Source: Bacillus renqingensis (GTDB lineage: Bacteria; Bacillota; Bacilli; Bacillales; Cytobacillaceae). From it: a DNA stretch of 64,000 nt. Under the pieces are notes generated by a model, which was not told the DNA's origin, ran no database searches, and saw only the letters and a program-made list of their open reading frames with translations. Of the stretch, positions 54,089 to 61,646 are shown piece after piece. Each line of letters starts with the position of its first letter. Positions within the stretch are counted from its first letter, which is position 1. The stretch lies in NCBI RefSeq assembly GCF_016464375.1, contig NZ_JADDIU010000002.1:1-64000 (forward strand). Reading direction: 5' to 3'. The position numbers were made by a program, and so were the translations under genes.

Positions 54089-56887
54089 ATGTTTAATAAA
54101 TTTGTTATTGTAGATTTAGAAACTACTGGGAATATCCCCAAAAAAGGTGATAAAATTATCCAATTTGCTGCTGTAGTCATTGAAAACGGAATGATCACGG
54201 AACAATTTTCATCATTCATCAATCCCCAAAAAACAATCCCGGTTTTTATTGAAGAATTAACGGGTATCAATGATGAAATGGTCAAGAACGCCCCCGTTTT
54301 TTCAGAAATCGCCGCAAAAGTAATGGCTTTACTGGATGGCGCCTATTTTGTTGCCCATAATGTTTTATTTGATTTATCCTTCCTCCAAGAGGCACTAATC
54401 GATGCCGGTTATGAAGGCTTTTTCGGTCCCGTTCTGGATACCGTAGAAATGGCAAGGATTTTGTATCCAACAGCCGATGGTTATAAGCTTTCAGATTTAG
54501 CTAAAATCGCGAATTTACCTCATGATCGCCCACACCAGGCTGACAGTGATGCCGAAGTGACGGCCGAGCTGTTTCTTATCTTTTTAAGACGCTTGGCATC
54601 GCTGCCGCTGGTAACACTGAAGCAGCTATTACCGTTAGCAGGCGGGTTAAAAAGTGATCTTGAACAGCTGCTTGAAGAAATATTGAACCAACAAGCTGGA
54701 TCGGCGGAGAAACCGCCGGTGAATAATGAGGTATTCATGAATCTAGCCTTAAAAAAGTCCCCCCAAAATACGGACTTTGAAGCAGCGCATACGGACGCGG
54801 CATATCCGAAAAACGAGAAGGACAAGATGGATATTCTGAATAAAGGTTTTGAAAAGTTTGAGAAAAGAACGGGTCAATTTAGGATGATGGATGCTGTTTA
54901 CCAAGCCTTTAACGATCAACGGCATTTGTTGATTGAAGCCGGCACGGGGGTAGGGAAATCGCTCGGATATCTTTTACCCGCGGCGTATTTTTCCCAGCAG
55001 CAAACAAGACCGATTGTGATCAGTACATTTACCATTCAACTGCAGGAACAGCTTTTAAAAAAGGAAATTCCTTTACTGACTAAGATTCTTCCCTTTAAGG
55101 TTCATGCTGCCTTATTAAAGGGCCGGAGCCACTATATAAGCTTAGAAAAATTCCATCGGACGCTGTTGGATGAAAACGATAATTATGATACGACGTTAAC
55201 TAAAATGCAAATTCTCGTGTGGCTGACAGAAACAGAAACCGGTGATAAGGATGAATTAAATTTATCAAGCGGTGGTCTCATCTTCTGGGAAAAGATAAAC
55301 AGCGGATCGATTGTTTCAACAGACCATCGTTGGCGGGAAAAAGATTTTTATTTGAACGCAAAAAAGGCTGCTAAAAAGGCCGATATCATTATTACGAATC
55401 ATTCGGTATTGTTAAGCGATATGAAAGAAAATGCCTCCATTTTGCCGGAATATCATTTTGCCATCCTTGATGAAGGGCATCACTTGGAAAGATTTGCAAC
55501 ACAGTTTTTTGGGGCATCATTAGATTATTTAGCCGTTCGTTTATTATTGGGAAAATTTGGATTATATGACCAGCCACAGCTTTTTAGTGAGATGGAAGAA
55601 ATAATTTACGCCTTATCCGAACGAAAAGAGCTGCCATTTCATCCGTTCGAGCTGAATCAACTTGTCCAGGATGTTATGTATGAAGTGGATGAATTCTTTC
55701 GGTTGATGATGCTCTTTGCGAAAAAGGAGCTGGGAAGAGACCATCGTTTTTACCGAACAAAGGTCCGTTTTTCCCGTTCAGATGGGGGGAAGGAAGGGAA
55801 GGCATTATCGATTAGTGCAGAGAGGCTTACCTTTTTACTAAAGGATTTGCAATTGGCCATAAAGGAAAGGCTAGAGTGGATTAAGAAAGGAAATAGGCTG
55901 TTAACAAGTGTCCAGGAAAATAAATTAGAACAAATCTACCTGTTTCTAAACGAATTAGAAGAGCTAAGGAACGTCTGTTACGATTGTTTTATCAAAGAAA
56001 GCAATCATGTAAAGTGGATTGAAATTGATATGCGATCACCGCAAAATGTGACTACGTTTATTGCTCAGCCAGCTGCCGTTGCAGACCAATTAAAGGATCT
56101 GTTTTTTTCGGTGAAGAAGGGTGTCGTGGTTACGTCGGCATCGTTAACCGTTAACCATTCTTTTCACTACATACAAAAGGAACTTGGCCTTGATTCTATA
56201 TCAACAGACAAATTAATGATATCATCACCGTTTGAGTATAAGAACCAAGTTCAGTTGTTAATTCCGGAAGATTTGCCAGAAATCAATGCAGTTTCTATAG
56301 ATGAATTTGTGATTGCCTTGACGGAGCATATTATTTCGATTGCAGAAGCCGCCAAAGGGAGAATGTTAATTCTTTTTACCGCCTATGATATGCTAAAGAA
56401 AACCTATGAGTTAATAAAAGAAAGTGGCTTTTTACATGAGTATGTCCTTATCGCCCAAGGGATTACAAGCGGCAGCCCGGCAAGACTGACAAGGAATTTT
56501 AAGCGCTATGATAAAGCAATCCTGCTTGGAACCAACAGTTTTTGGGAGGGAGTGGATATACCAGGAGAGGACTTATCCTGCTTATGTATCGTCAGGCTTC
56601 CATTTAGCTCTCCTGAAGAGCCCATAACAGAAGCCAAGAGTAAATTAATTAGGGAGCAGGGCGGCAATCCATTTACCGAATATTCATTGCCTGAAGCCGT
56701 TCTTCGCTTTAAACAAGGATTTGGCCGTTTGATCCGGACGGAAACTGACAGAGGGGTTGTGGTCGTATTTGATAAAAGAATAATTACTACAAAGTATGGC
56801 CGCTGCTTTTTTGAATCCATTCCGCCTGTTTCAGTTAAAAAAGGAACTATTGAAGAAGTGGTAGCTACCATTCAGTCTTGGTTGTAA
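54089..56887 (+). CDS. dinG: DinG-type helicase/exonuclease
   Basis: 932 aa, the Bacillus form (931 aa in B. subtilis). The N-terminal third is a DEDD exonuclease like DNA polymerase III epsilon (VDLETTG near residue 8, HNVLFDL near 90, HQADSDAEVT near 150). The rest is a superfamily 2 XPD/DinG helicase: Walker A EAGTGVGKS near 284, DEGHH near 465, and GFGRLIR near 880. The Cys residues of the iron-sulfur DinG are not evident, as usual for the Firmicute type. Function in repair is inferred from the family. The ATG at 54089 follows GGGGTG. Confidence 0.95.
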   Translation: MFNKFVIVDLETTGNIPKKGDKIIQFAAVVIENGMITEQFSSFINPQKTIPVFIEELTGINDEMVKNAPVFSEIAAKVMALLDGAYFVAHNVLFDLSFLQEALIDAGYEGFFGPVLDTVEMARILYPTADGYKLSDLAKIANLPHDRPHQADSDAEVTAELFLIFLRRLASLPLVTLKQLLPLAGGLKSDLEQLLEEILNQQAGSAEKPPVNNEVFMNLALKKSPQNTDFEAAHTDAAYPKNEKDKMDILNKGFEKFEKRTGQFRMMDAVYQAFNDQRHLLIEAGTGVGKSLGYLLPAAYFSQQQTRPIVISTFTIQLQEQLLKKEIPLLTKILPFKVHAALLKGRSHYISLEKFHRTLLDENDNYDTTLTKMQILVWLTETETGDKDELNLSSGGLIFWEKINSGSIVSTDHRWREKDFYLNAKKAAKKADIIITNHSVLLSDMKENASILPEYHFAILDEGHHLERFATQFFGASLDYLAVRLLLGKFGLYDQPQLFSEMEEIIYALSERKELPFHPFELNQLVQDVMYEVDEFFRLMMLFAKKELGRDHRFYRTKVRFSRSDGGKEGKALSISAERLTFLLKDLQLAIKERLEWIKKGNRLLTSVQENKLEQIYLFLNELEELRNVCYDCFIKESNHVKWIEIDMRSPQNVTTFIAQPAAVADQLKDLFFSVKKGVVVTSASLTVNHSFHYIQKELGLDSISTDKLMISSPFEYKNQVQLLIPEDLPEINAVSIDEFVIALTEHIISIAEAAKGRMLILFTAYDMLKKTYELIKESGFLHEYVLIAQGITSGSPARLTRNFKRYDKAILLGTNSFWEGVDIPGEDLSCLCIVRLPFSSPEEPITEAKSKLIREQGGNPFTEYSLPEAVLRFKQGFGRLIRTETDRGVVVVFDKRIITTKYGRCFFESIPPVSVKKGTIEEVVATIQSWL

Positions 56888-56938
56888 TGATAAAATATGG
56901 AAAAATGCACATCCTATTAGTATACAGGAGGTGTCCAT

Positions 56939-57793
56939 ATGAGAATATTTCTTATTCTCTTGAACCTATTTTTGACAAGTACATCGATTGGTTATGCAAT
57001 ACCGCCGAGCTCAGGTCAAGTGGAAAATATTCAGTTAAATATAAAGGACCATGAAATGGCCGTTACCTTTTTGGGACTATCAGAGGGTGAAGCAACACTC
57101 CTTCAAGGTCCAGATAATGAAAATATATTGGTGAATACAGGTGGAAAAAACACGGAGGATGAACTTGAAGGTTTGCTTGACCTTTACCATGTAAAAAGAT
57201 TGCATGCCCTGATTCTTACCAGGAATAGGGCTGAGGTGTCTGCCAGTCAAATCAATAAATTGGTTTCCAAGTATAACATAAAAGAAATCATTACTACCCA
57301 AAAACAAGCGAAGCAGCTTGCAAATAAAATAGCGGCAGAAATTACGGTTACTGATTGGAAGGAAGGGATCAAAGCAGGTATTCTTCCTGAAGTATCGGCC
57401 ATCGTTCAATATGCCGGAACTGAGGCAGATGAAGGCATAGATTTTATGCTGGAGTTTTATAAGCATCGGATCTTTTTGATGTCTTCCTATAGCAGTCGTG
57501 CCGAACAAGTCTTACTAAAGAAGAATTTAGAAGATGTTCATGTTTTTAAACTGCCGATTTATGCCAAGGAAGAGTCCTTATCCGAATCTTTTATTCATTA
57601 TCTTAATCCACAAATATCGATTCTATCTGCAGCTGGAGAACATCAGCCTAATCCAGATGTCCTGTATGATTTGCATGATGCGTGGTCAGAGATTTATTCT
57701 ACAAAAAGATACGGTACGATCACAATTAAATTCACTAAAACCAAATACGAAATTATCCCTATTCCCACTGATGAGGAATTAGGCTCGAAATAA
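56939..57793 (+). CDS. Secreted metallo-beta-lactamase-fold protein lacking the metal site
   Basis: 284 aa with a signal peptide (about 1-20). The fold resembles the C-terminal hydrolase part of ComEC: NILVNTGGK at residues 62-70 corresponds to the usual NILIDTG, then LHALILTRNRAEVSASQINKL, where ComEC-type enzymes have T-H-x-H-x-D-H-x-G-G. Here positions 94-103 read TRNRAEVSAS, so the metal ligands H, H, D and H are gone. It is probably a non-enzymatic extracellular protein. Preceded by an AGGAGG site, 50 nt after dinG, and followed by ypmA. B. subtilis has no gene here between dinG and ypmA. Confidence 0.72.
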   Translation: MRIFLILLNLFLTSTSIGYAIPPSSGQVENIQLNIKDHEMAVTFLGLSEGEATLLQGPDNENILVNTGGKNTEDELEGLLDLYHVKRLHALILTRNRAEVSASQINKLVSKYNIKEIITTQKQAKQLANKIAAEITVTDWKEGIKAGILPEVSAIVQYAGTEADEGIDFMLEFYKHRIFLMSSYSSRAEQVLLKKNLEDVHVFKLPIYAKEESLSESFIHYLNPQISILSAAGEHQPNPDVLYDLHDAWSEIYSTKRYGTITIKFTKTKYEIIPIPTDEELGSK

Positions 57794-57909
57794 TTTTGAG
57801 AAAATTCATCTAAAGCAGGCTTGATTTAGCTTATTTTTGTGGTAACCTGTTATCATAATGAAGTAGATTTAAAAAAAATCAGGTTATTTAGCATTTTTGG
57901 AGGAGAATA

Positions 57910-58080
57910 ATGGAAAGTAAGATTGAAGTATTATCCACTGTAAAAATACAGTATACAGAGGACCTATATAAAATTGTTGATTCTCTTAACCGTACCCTTA
58001 AAGAGAAAGACCTTTTGTTTGGACTTGCCCTTGATAAAGAAAATCAAAATAAAGCAATTTTTACAATTTATCGTACATAA
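57910..58080 (+). CDS. ypmA: YpmA, DUF4264 small protein
   Basis: 56 aa, beginning MESKIEVLSTVKIQYTEDLY and ending AIFTIYRT, which matches the YpmA (DUF4264) family. Function unknown. An AGGAG site precedes the ATG. It lies just before ypmB, as in B. subtilis. Confidence 0.85.
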   Translation: MESKIEVLSTVKIQYTEDLYKIVDSLNRTLKEKDLLFGLALDKENQNKAIFTIYRT

Positions 58081-58094
58081 AGAAGTGATGTAAA

Positions 58095-58565
58095 GTGAAA
58101 AAGTGGATTATTTTAATAACCATCGTTATTGTAGCTGTTATTATAGGGGTTTCTTTAAAAGTTTACCACAGCTCAGTGGGACCGGTTAAAGCAGCAGAGA
58201 GAAAAGCAGTTAAGCTTGCAGGCGACAAAGTGAGCAAAGTCGATGACTTTCATATTTATAATGGTCAAGAACAGGTAGATGTAATTGAAGGGAAAAATAA
58301 GCAAGGGAAAAAAATAATTGTCTGGATTCCTGAAAAAAACAAGCAAATTATTGTAAGAAAAGCGAAGGATGGACTTTCAAAGGAGGATGCCATCCAGAAA
58401 CTTTTACAAGAAAAAAAGCCGAAAAAAATTATCTCCGTCCGCCTGGGAATGGAAAAAAATATCCCATTATGGGAAATTTGTTACCGTTCTAAAAATAACC
58501 TAATAAATTATTATTATATTCATTTTGAAACAGGGGAATGGTTGAAAAAAATCGAAAATTTATAG
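58095..58565 (+). CDS. ypmB: YpmB, membrane-anchored PepSY-like (DUF5590) protein
   Basis: 156 aa with an N-terminal signal-anchor (about residues 5-23), then two PepSY-like modules (AERKAVKLAGDKV near 35, and DGLSKEDAIQKLLQE near 93, ending YYIHFETGEWLKKI). The family is thought to bind or inhibit extracytoplasmic proteases; its role here is not known. It starts with GTG, 14 nt after ypmA, followed 27 nt later by aspB. Confidence 0.87.
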   Translation: MKKWIILITIVIVAVIIGVSLKVYHSSVGPVKAAERKAVKLAGDKVSKVDDFHIYNGQEQVDVIEGKNKQGKKIIVWIPEKNKQIIVRKAKDGLSKEDAIQKLLQEKKPKKIISVRLGMEKNIPLWEICYRSKNNLINYYYIHFETGEWLKKIENL

Positions 58566-58592
58566 GATCGATGGAGAATGGAGGAAGTAGTT

Positions 58593-59786
58593 ATGGTGTT
58601 AGAATTAGCAAACAGGGTGTCGTCACTGTCACCTTCATCTACCTTGGCAATTACCGCAAAGGCAAAGGAATTAAGGGAGCAAGGGGAAGATGTGATTGGT
58701 TTGGGGGCTGGGGAGCCCGACTTTAACACGCCAAAGCACATTCTGGATGCAGCTGTTAAATCGATGTATGAAGGTCATACCAAATACACTGCTTCAGCAG
58801 GATTACCTGCCCTAAAGCAGGCCATTATCAAGAAACTCCAAACGGATCAAGGCCTAACGTATAAACCAAGTGAAATAATTGTTACGAATGGGGCAAAGCA
58901 TGCACTCTATACGTTGTTTCAAGTCCTGCTAAATGATGGGGATGAGGTCATTATTCCATCCCCATACTGGGTAAGCTACCCGGAACAAGTCAAATTGGCA
59001 GGAGGGGTGCCGGTCTACATTAAAAGTCAAGAAGAGAACCACTTTAAGATTACTCCCGAACAGTTAGCTCAGGCTGTTACCGGCAAAACAAAGGCTGTTA
59101 TTCTTAACTCACCAAGCAATCCGACAGGTGTTTTATACACTCAAGAAGAACTCGTGGAATTGGGAAAGGTTTGTCTTGAACAAGATATTCTCATTGTTTC
59201 GGATGAGATTTATGAAAAGCTGGTTTATGAAGGATCAAAGCATGTTTCAATTGCCCAGCTTTCTCCGGAACTTAAAGAGCAAACCATCATTATCAACGGT
59301 GTTTCCAAGTCCCATTCGATGACAGGCTGGAGAATTGGTTATGCTGCAGGTAATGATAAAATCATCAAAGCAATGACGAACCTGGCCAGTCACAGTACTT
59401 CTAACCCGACTACTACTGCGCAATATGCGGCAATTGCTGCATATACTGGACCGCAGGAGCCGGTAGAAGAAATGCGCCAAGCGTTTGCAGAAAGGCTGAA
59501 AGTTATTTATGAGAAGTTAATCGCCATCCCTGGATTTACTTGTGTCAGGCCGCAAGGTGCATTTTACTTATATCCAAATGTTAAGGCTGCGGCCGAAATG
59601 ACCGGATACCACAATGTCGATGAGTTTGCGGCTGCGTTGCTGGTGGAGGCGAAAGTAGCAGTCATTCCTGGTTCAGGTTTTGGAACTCCTGACAATATCC
59701 GACTTTCTTATGCAACATCACTAGATCAGTTAGAAGAGGCAGTCACCAGGATGAAGCAATTTGTAGTAGCTAAAGTTCAAGTGTAA
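58593..59786 (+). CDS. aspB: Aspartate aminotransferase AspB
   Basis: 397 aa PLP-dependent class I aminotransferase (aspartate and 2-oxoglutarate to oxaloacetate and glutamate). GLGAGEPDFNTP near residue 36, NSPSNPTG near 173, DEIYEKLVY near 204, and the PLP-lysine region NGVSKSHSMTGWRIGY near 235. The ATG at 58593 lies 8 nt after GGAGG; the ATG at 58578 overlaps this site. Third gene of ypmA-ypmB-aspB. Confidence 0.96.
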   Translation: MVLELANRVSSLSPSSTLAITAKAKELREQGEDVIGLGAGEPDFNTPKHILDAAVKSMYEGHTKYTASAGLPALKQAIIKKLQTDQGLTYKPSEIIVTNGAKHALYTLFQVLLNDGDEVIIPSPYWVSYPEQVKLAGGVPVYIKSQEENHFKITPEQLAQAVTGKTKAVILNSPSNPTGVLYTQEELVELGKVCLEQDILIVSDEIYEKLVYEGSKHVSIAQLSPELKEQTIIINGVSKSHSMTGWRIGYAAGNDKIIKAMTNLASHSTSNPTTTAQYAAIAAYTGPQEPVEEMRQAFAERLKVIYEKLIAIPGFTCVRPQGAFYLYPNVKAAAEMTGYHNVDEFAAALLVEAKVAVIPGSGFGTPDNIRLSYATSLDQLEEAVTRMKQFVVAKVQV

Positions 59787-59794
59787 ACGTCAAT

Positions 59795-59815
59795 GCCTGC
59801 ATCTGCAGGCTTTTT
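59795..59815 (+). terminator. Terminator after aspB
   Basis: GCCTGCA/TGCAGGC stem (7 bp) followed by TTTTT. Confidence 0.82.
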
Positions 59816-59849
59816 GCTTTCCTTTTCCAAAGCTGGATACGCTCGAATG

Positions 59850-59878
59850 TTACTGGAAGCAATGGTTCATGATATACT
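59850..59878 (+). promoter_or_regulatory. SigA-type promoter of dnaD-nth-ypoC
   Basis: -35 TTACTG (59850-59855), 17 bp spacer, -10 TATACT (59873-59878) with TGA before it (extended -10), about 20 nt upstream of dnaD. Confidence 0.6.
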
Positions 59879-59898
59879 GTTTAAGAGGTGTCCAAAAG

Positions 59899-60600
59899 AT
59901 GAAATCAAACGTATTAACATGGTTTGAGGAAGGTACAATTACGGTTCCCAGTTTATTATTTTCTGAATACCGAAATCTTCATTTGAATGAAACAGAACTC
60001 GTTCTTTTATTAAATATTCATACCTTTCTAGAAAAAGGAAATTATTTTCCGACCCCTGAAGAGCTTTCGGCAAGAATGACCATATCGACCGCAGAATGTA
60101 ATGATATACTTCGGAAACTGCTTCAAAGAGGCTTCCTTGAAATTATTGATCAATATTCGCATGATGGTATCCGTTTTGAAAAATACTCTATTAAACCTTT
60201 ATGGGAAAGACTTGTTGAGCAGTTTTTACTGAACCATCAAAATAGTAATCAAGAAATGATTAAGAAAACCGATGAAATGGATCTTTATACTTGTTTTGAG
60301 CAGGAATTTGGCCGCCCGCTTTCCCCATTTGAATGTGAATCACTGGCGATGTGGATGGATGACGATCACCACGATCCCATTATTATTAAAGCCGCTTTAA
60401 GAGAGGCCGTTATGTCGGGAAAATTAAATTTTCGCTATATTGACAGAATCCTGTTTGAATGGAAGAAAAACGGCATCAAAACGATTGAACAAGCGAAAAA
60501 CCATGGACGTAAATTTCGTCAAAAGCAAGTACAAAAAGGTAGTGCCAAGGAAGAGGCTCATAGTCCTTCAGTCCCTTTTTACAATTGGCTGGAGAATTAA
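59899..60600 (+). CDS. dnaD: DnaD, primosomal replication initiation protein
   Basis: 233 aa, near the B. subtilis size (232). A winged-helix N-terminal domain (about 1-100, LHLNETELVLLLNIHTFLE) for DnaA/DnaB interaction and tetramer formation, then the DnaD C-terminal domain (about 125-200, with FGRPLSPFECESLAMWMDDD and RYIDRILFEWKKNGI, the latter with the YxxxIxxxW motif). It loads with DnaA and DnaB at oriC. Start at 59899 after AAGAGGTG. Followed 14 nt later by nth. Confidence 0.94.
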   Translation: MKSNVLTWFEEGTITVPSLLFSEYRNLHLNETELVLLLNIHTFLEKGNYFPTPEELSARMTISTAECNDILRKLLQRGFLEIIDQYSHDGIRFEKYSIKPLWERLVEQFLLNHQNSNQEMIKKTDEMDLYTCFEQEFGRPLSPFECESLAMWMDDDHHDPIIIKAALREAVMSGKLNFRYIDRILFEWKKNGIKTIEQAKNHGRKFRQKQVQKGSAKEEAHSPSVPFYNWLEN

Positions 60601-60614
60601 CGGGGGTGAACCAG

Positions 60615-61277
60615 ATGCTGAATAATAGCCAAATACGCTATTGTCTTGATAAAATAGGCGAAATGTTTCCGGACGCACATTGTGAATTGAATCATTCTAA
60701 TCCGTTTGAATTAGTTATCGCTGTTTCTTTATCGGCACAATGCACAGATGCCTTAGTGAATAAGGTGACGAAAGAATTATTTAAAAAATATAAAACACCG
60801 GAGGATTATTTAAAGGTTTCATTAGAGGAACTTCAAAACGATATCCGCTCGATTGGACTTTACCGCAATAAAGCAAAGAATATCCAAAGCCTATGCCGAA
60901 TGGTTTTGGAAGAATATGGAGGTGTTCTTCCGATGGATCGGGATGAGCTGACAAAGCTCCCGGGAGTCGGACGAAAGACAGCAAACGTAGTCGTGTCTGT
61001 GGCCTACAATATCCCGGCGATTGCCGTTGATACACATGTCGAGAGGGTGAGTAAACGCTTAGGTATTTGCCGCTGGAAGGACTCCGTTCTGGAGGTTGAA
61101 AAGACGTTAATGAGGAAAATTCCGAAACAGGAATGGTCGCTTTCCCATCATCGCTTGATCTTTTTCGGGCGGTATCATTGCAAAGCCCAAAATCCTCAGT
61201 GCCCAAGCTGCCCATTATTAGAGTTGTGCCGGGAAGGGAAAAAAAGAATGAGGGGAAAGGCTGTTGTCAATGGCTAA
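60615..61277 (+). CDS. nth: Endonuclease III (DNA glycosylase/AP lyase)
   Basis: 220 aa base-excision repair enzyme acting on oxidised pyrimidines. The helix-hairpin-helix LPGVGRKTANVV lies near residue 114, with the catalytic Lys there and the catalytic Asp in VDTHVERVSKRLG near 138. The C-terminal [4Fe-4S] loop has the C-x6-C-x2-C-x5-C spacing (CKAQNPQC...LELC). The ATG at 60615 follows GGGGTG. Its stop overlaps ypoC by 8 nt. Confidence 0.96.
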   Translation: MLNNSQIRYCLDKIGEMFPDAHCELNHSNPFELVIAVSLSAQCTDALVNKVTKELFKKYKTPEDYLKVSLEELQNDIRSIGLYRNKAKNIQSLCRMVLEEYGGVLPMDRDELTKLPGVGRKTANVVVSVAYNIPAIAVDTHVERVSKRLGICRWKDSVLEVEKTLMRKIPKQEWSLSHHRLIFFGRYHCKAQNPQCPSCPLLELCREGKKRMRGKAVVNG

Positions 61278-61632
61278 CCAATCTATGGCCGTTTCCGATA
61301 TTCTAAAAGAATGGAACGAGATGAAGACTCGGCTTGAGAATTTATTTCGGGATCGGGATCAAAAAAATGCAAAAATTATAATGGAAAAGGGAATTGCTTT
61401 GTTTATCCAATTTTTATGCGTAACAAATGAAAGGGCTGCTACTCCTAGACAAGCCATTCCCTATCAACAATTTACCATTCAGCCGGTCAATCTGGAAGAA
61501 AGATTGGAATTTATTATTTCCAGACCTCATTTATATCATTCCTATCGCCAGCTTGCTGAGTTAATGGTTGAATTGGAAAAGCTGTTCGTAAAGAAAAACA
61601 TCAGAAAAAAATCGTCTGGCCAAAAAGGCTAG
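61270..61632 (+). CDS. ypoC: YpoC family protein
   Basis: 120 aa, with NARIIMEKGIALF-like KNAKIIMEKGIALFIQFLC near residue 38, and NLEERLEFIISRPHLYHSYRQ near 78. This is YpoC by position and pattern (last gene of the dnaD-nth-ypoC operon, convergent with ponA). Function not established. The ATG at 61270 is used; a TTG at 61264 is in frame. Confidence 0.85.
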   Translation: MANQSMAVSDILKEWNEMKTRLENLFRDRDQKNAKIIMEKGIALFIQFLCVTNERAATPRQAIPYQQFTIQPVNLEERLEFIISRPHLYHSYRQLAELMVELEKLFVKKNIRKKSSGQKG

Positions 61633-61643
61633 ACGATTTTTTT
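61605..61643. terminator. Bidirectional terminator between ypoC and ponA
   Basis: AAAAAAATCGTCT/AGACGATTTTTTT, a 13 bp stem between convergent genes, overlapping the ypoC stop. Confidence 0.88.
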
Positions 61644-61646
61644 CGT

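Noticed and set aside
57080..57508. 142 aa minus-strand ORF in the metallo-beta-lactamase-like gene
   Set aside because: It is opposite a gene with a good ribosome binding site and signal peptide; its sequence is His/Phe-rich with no motif.
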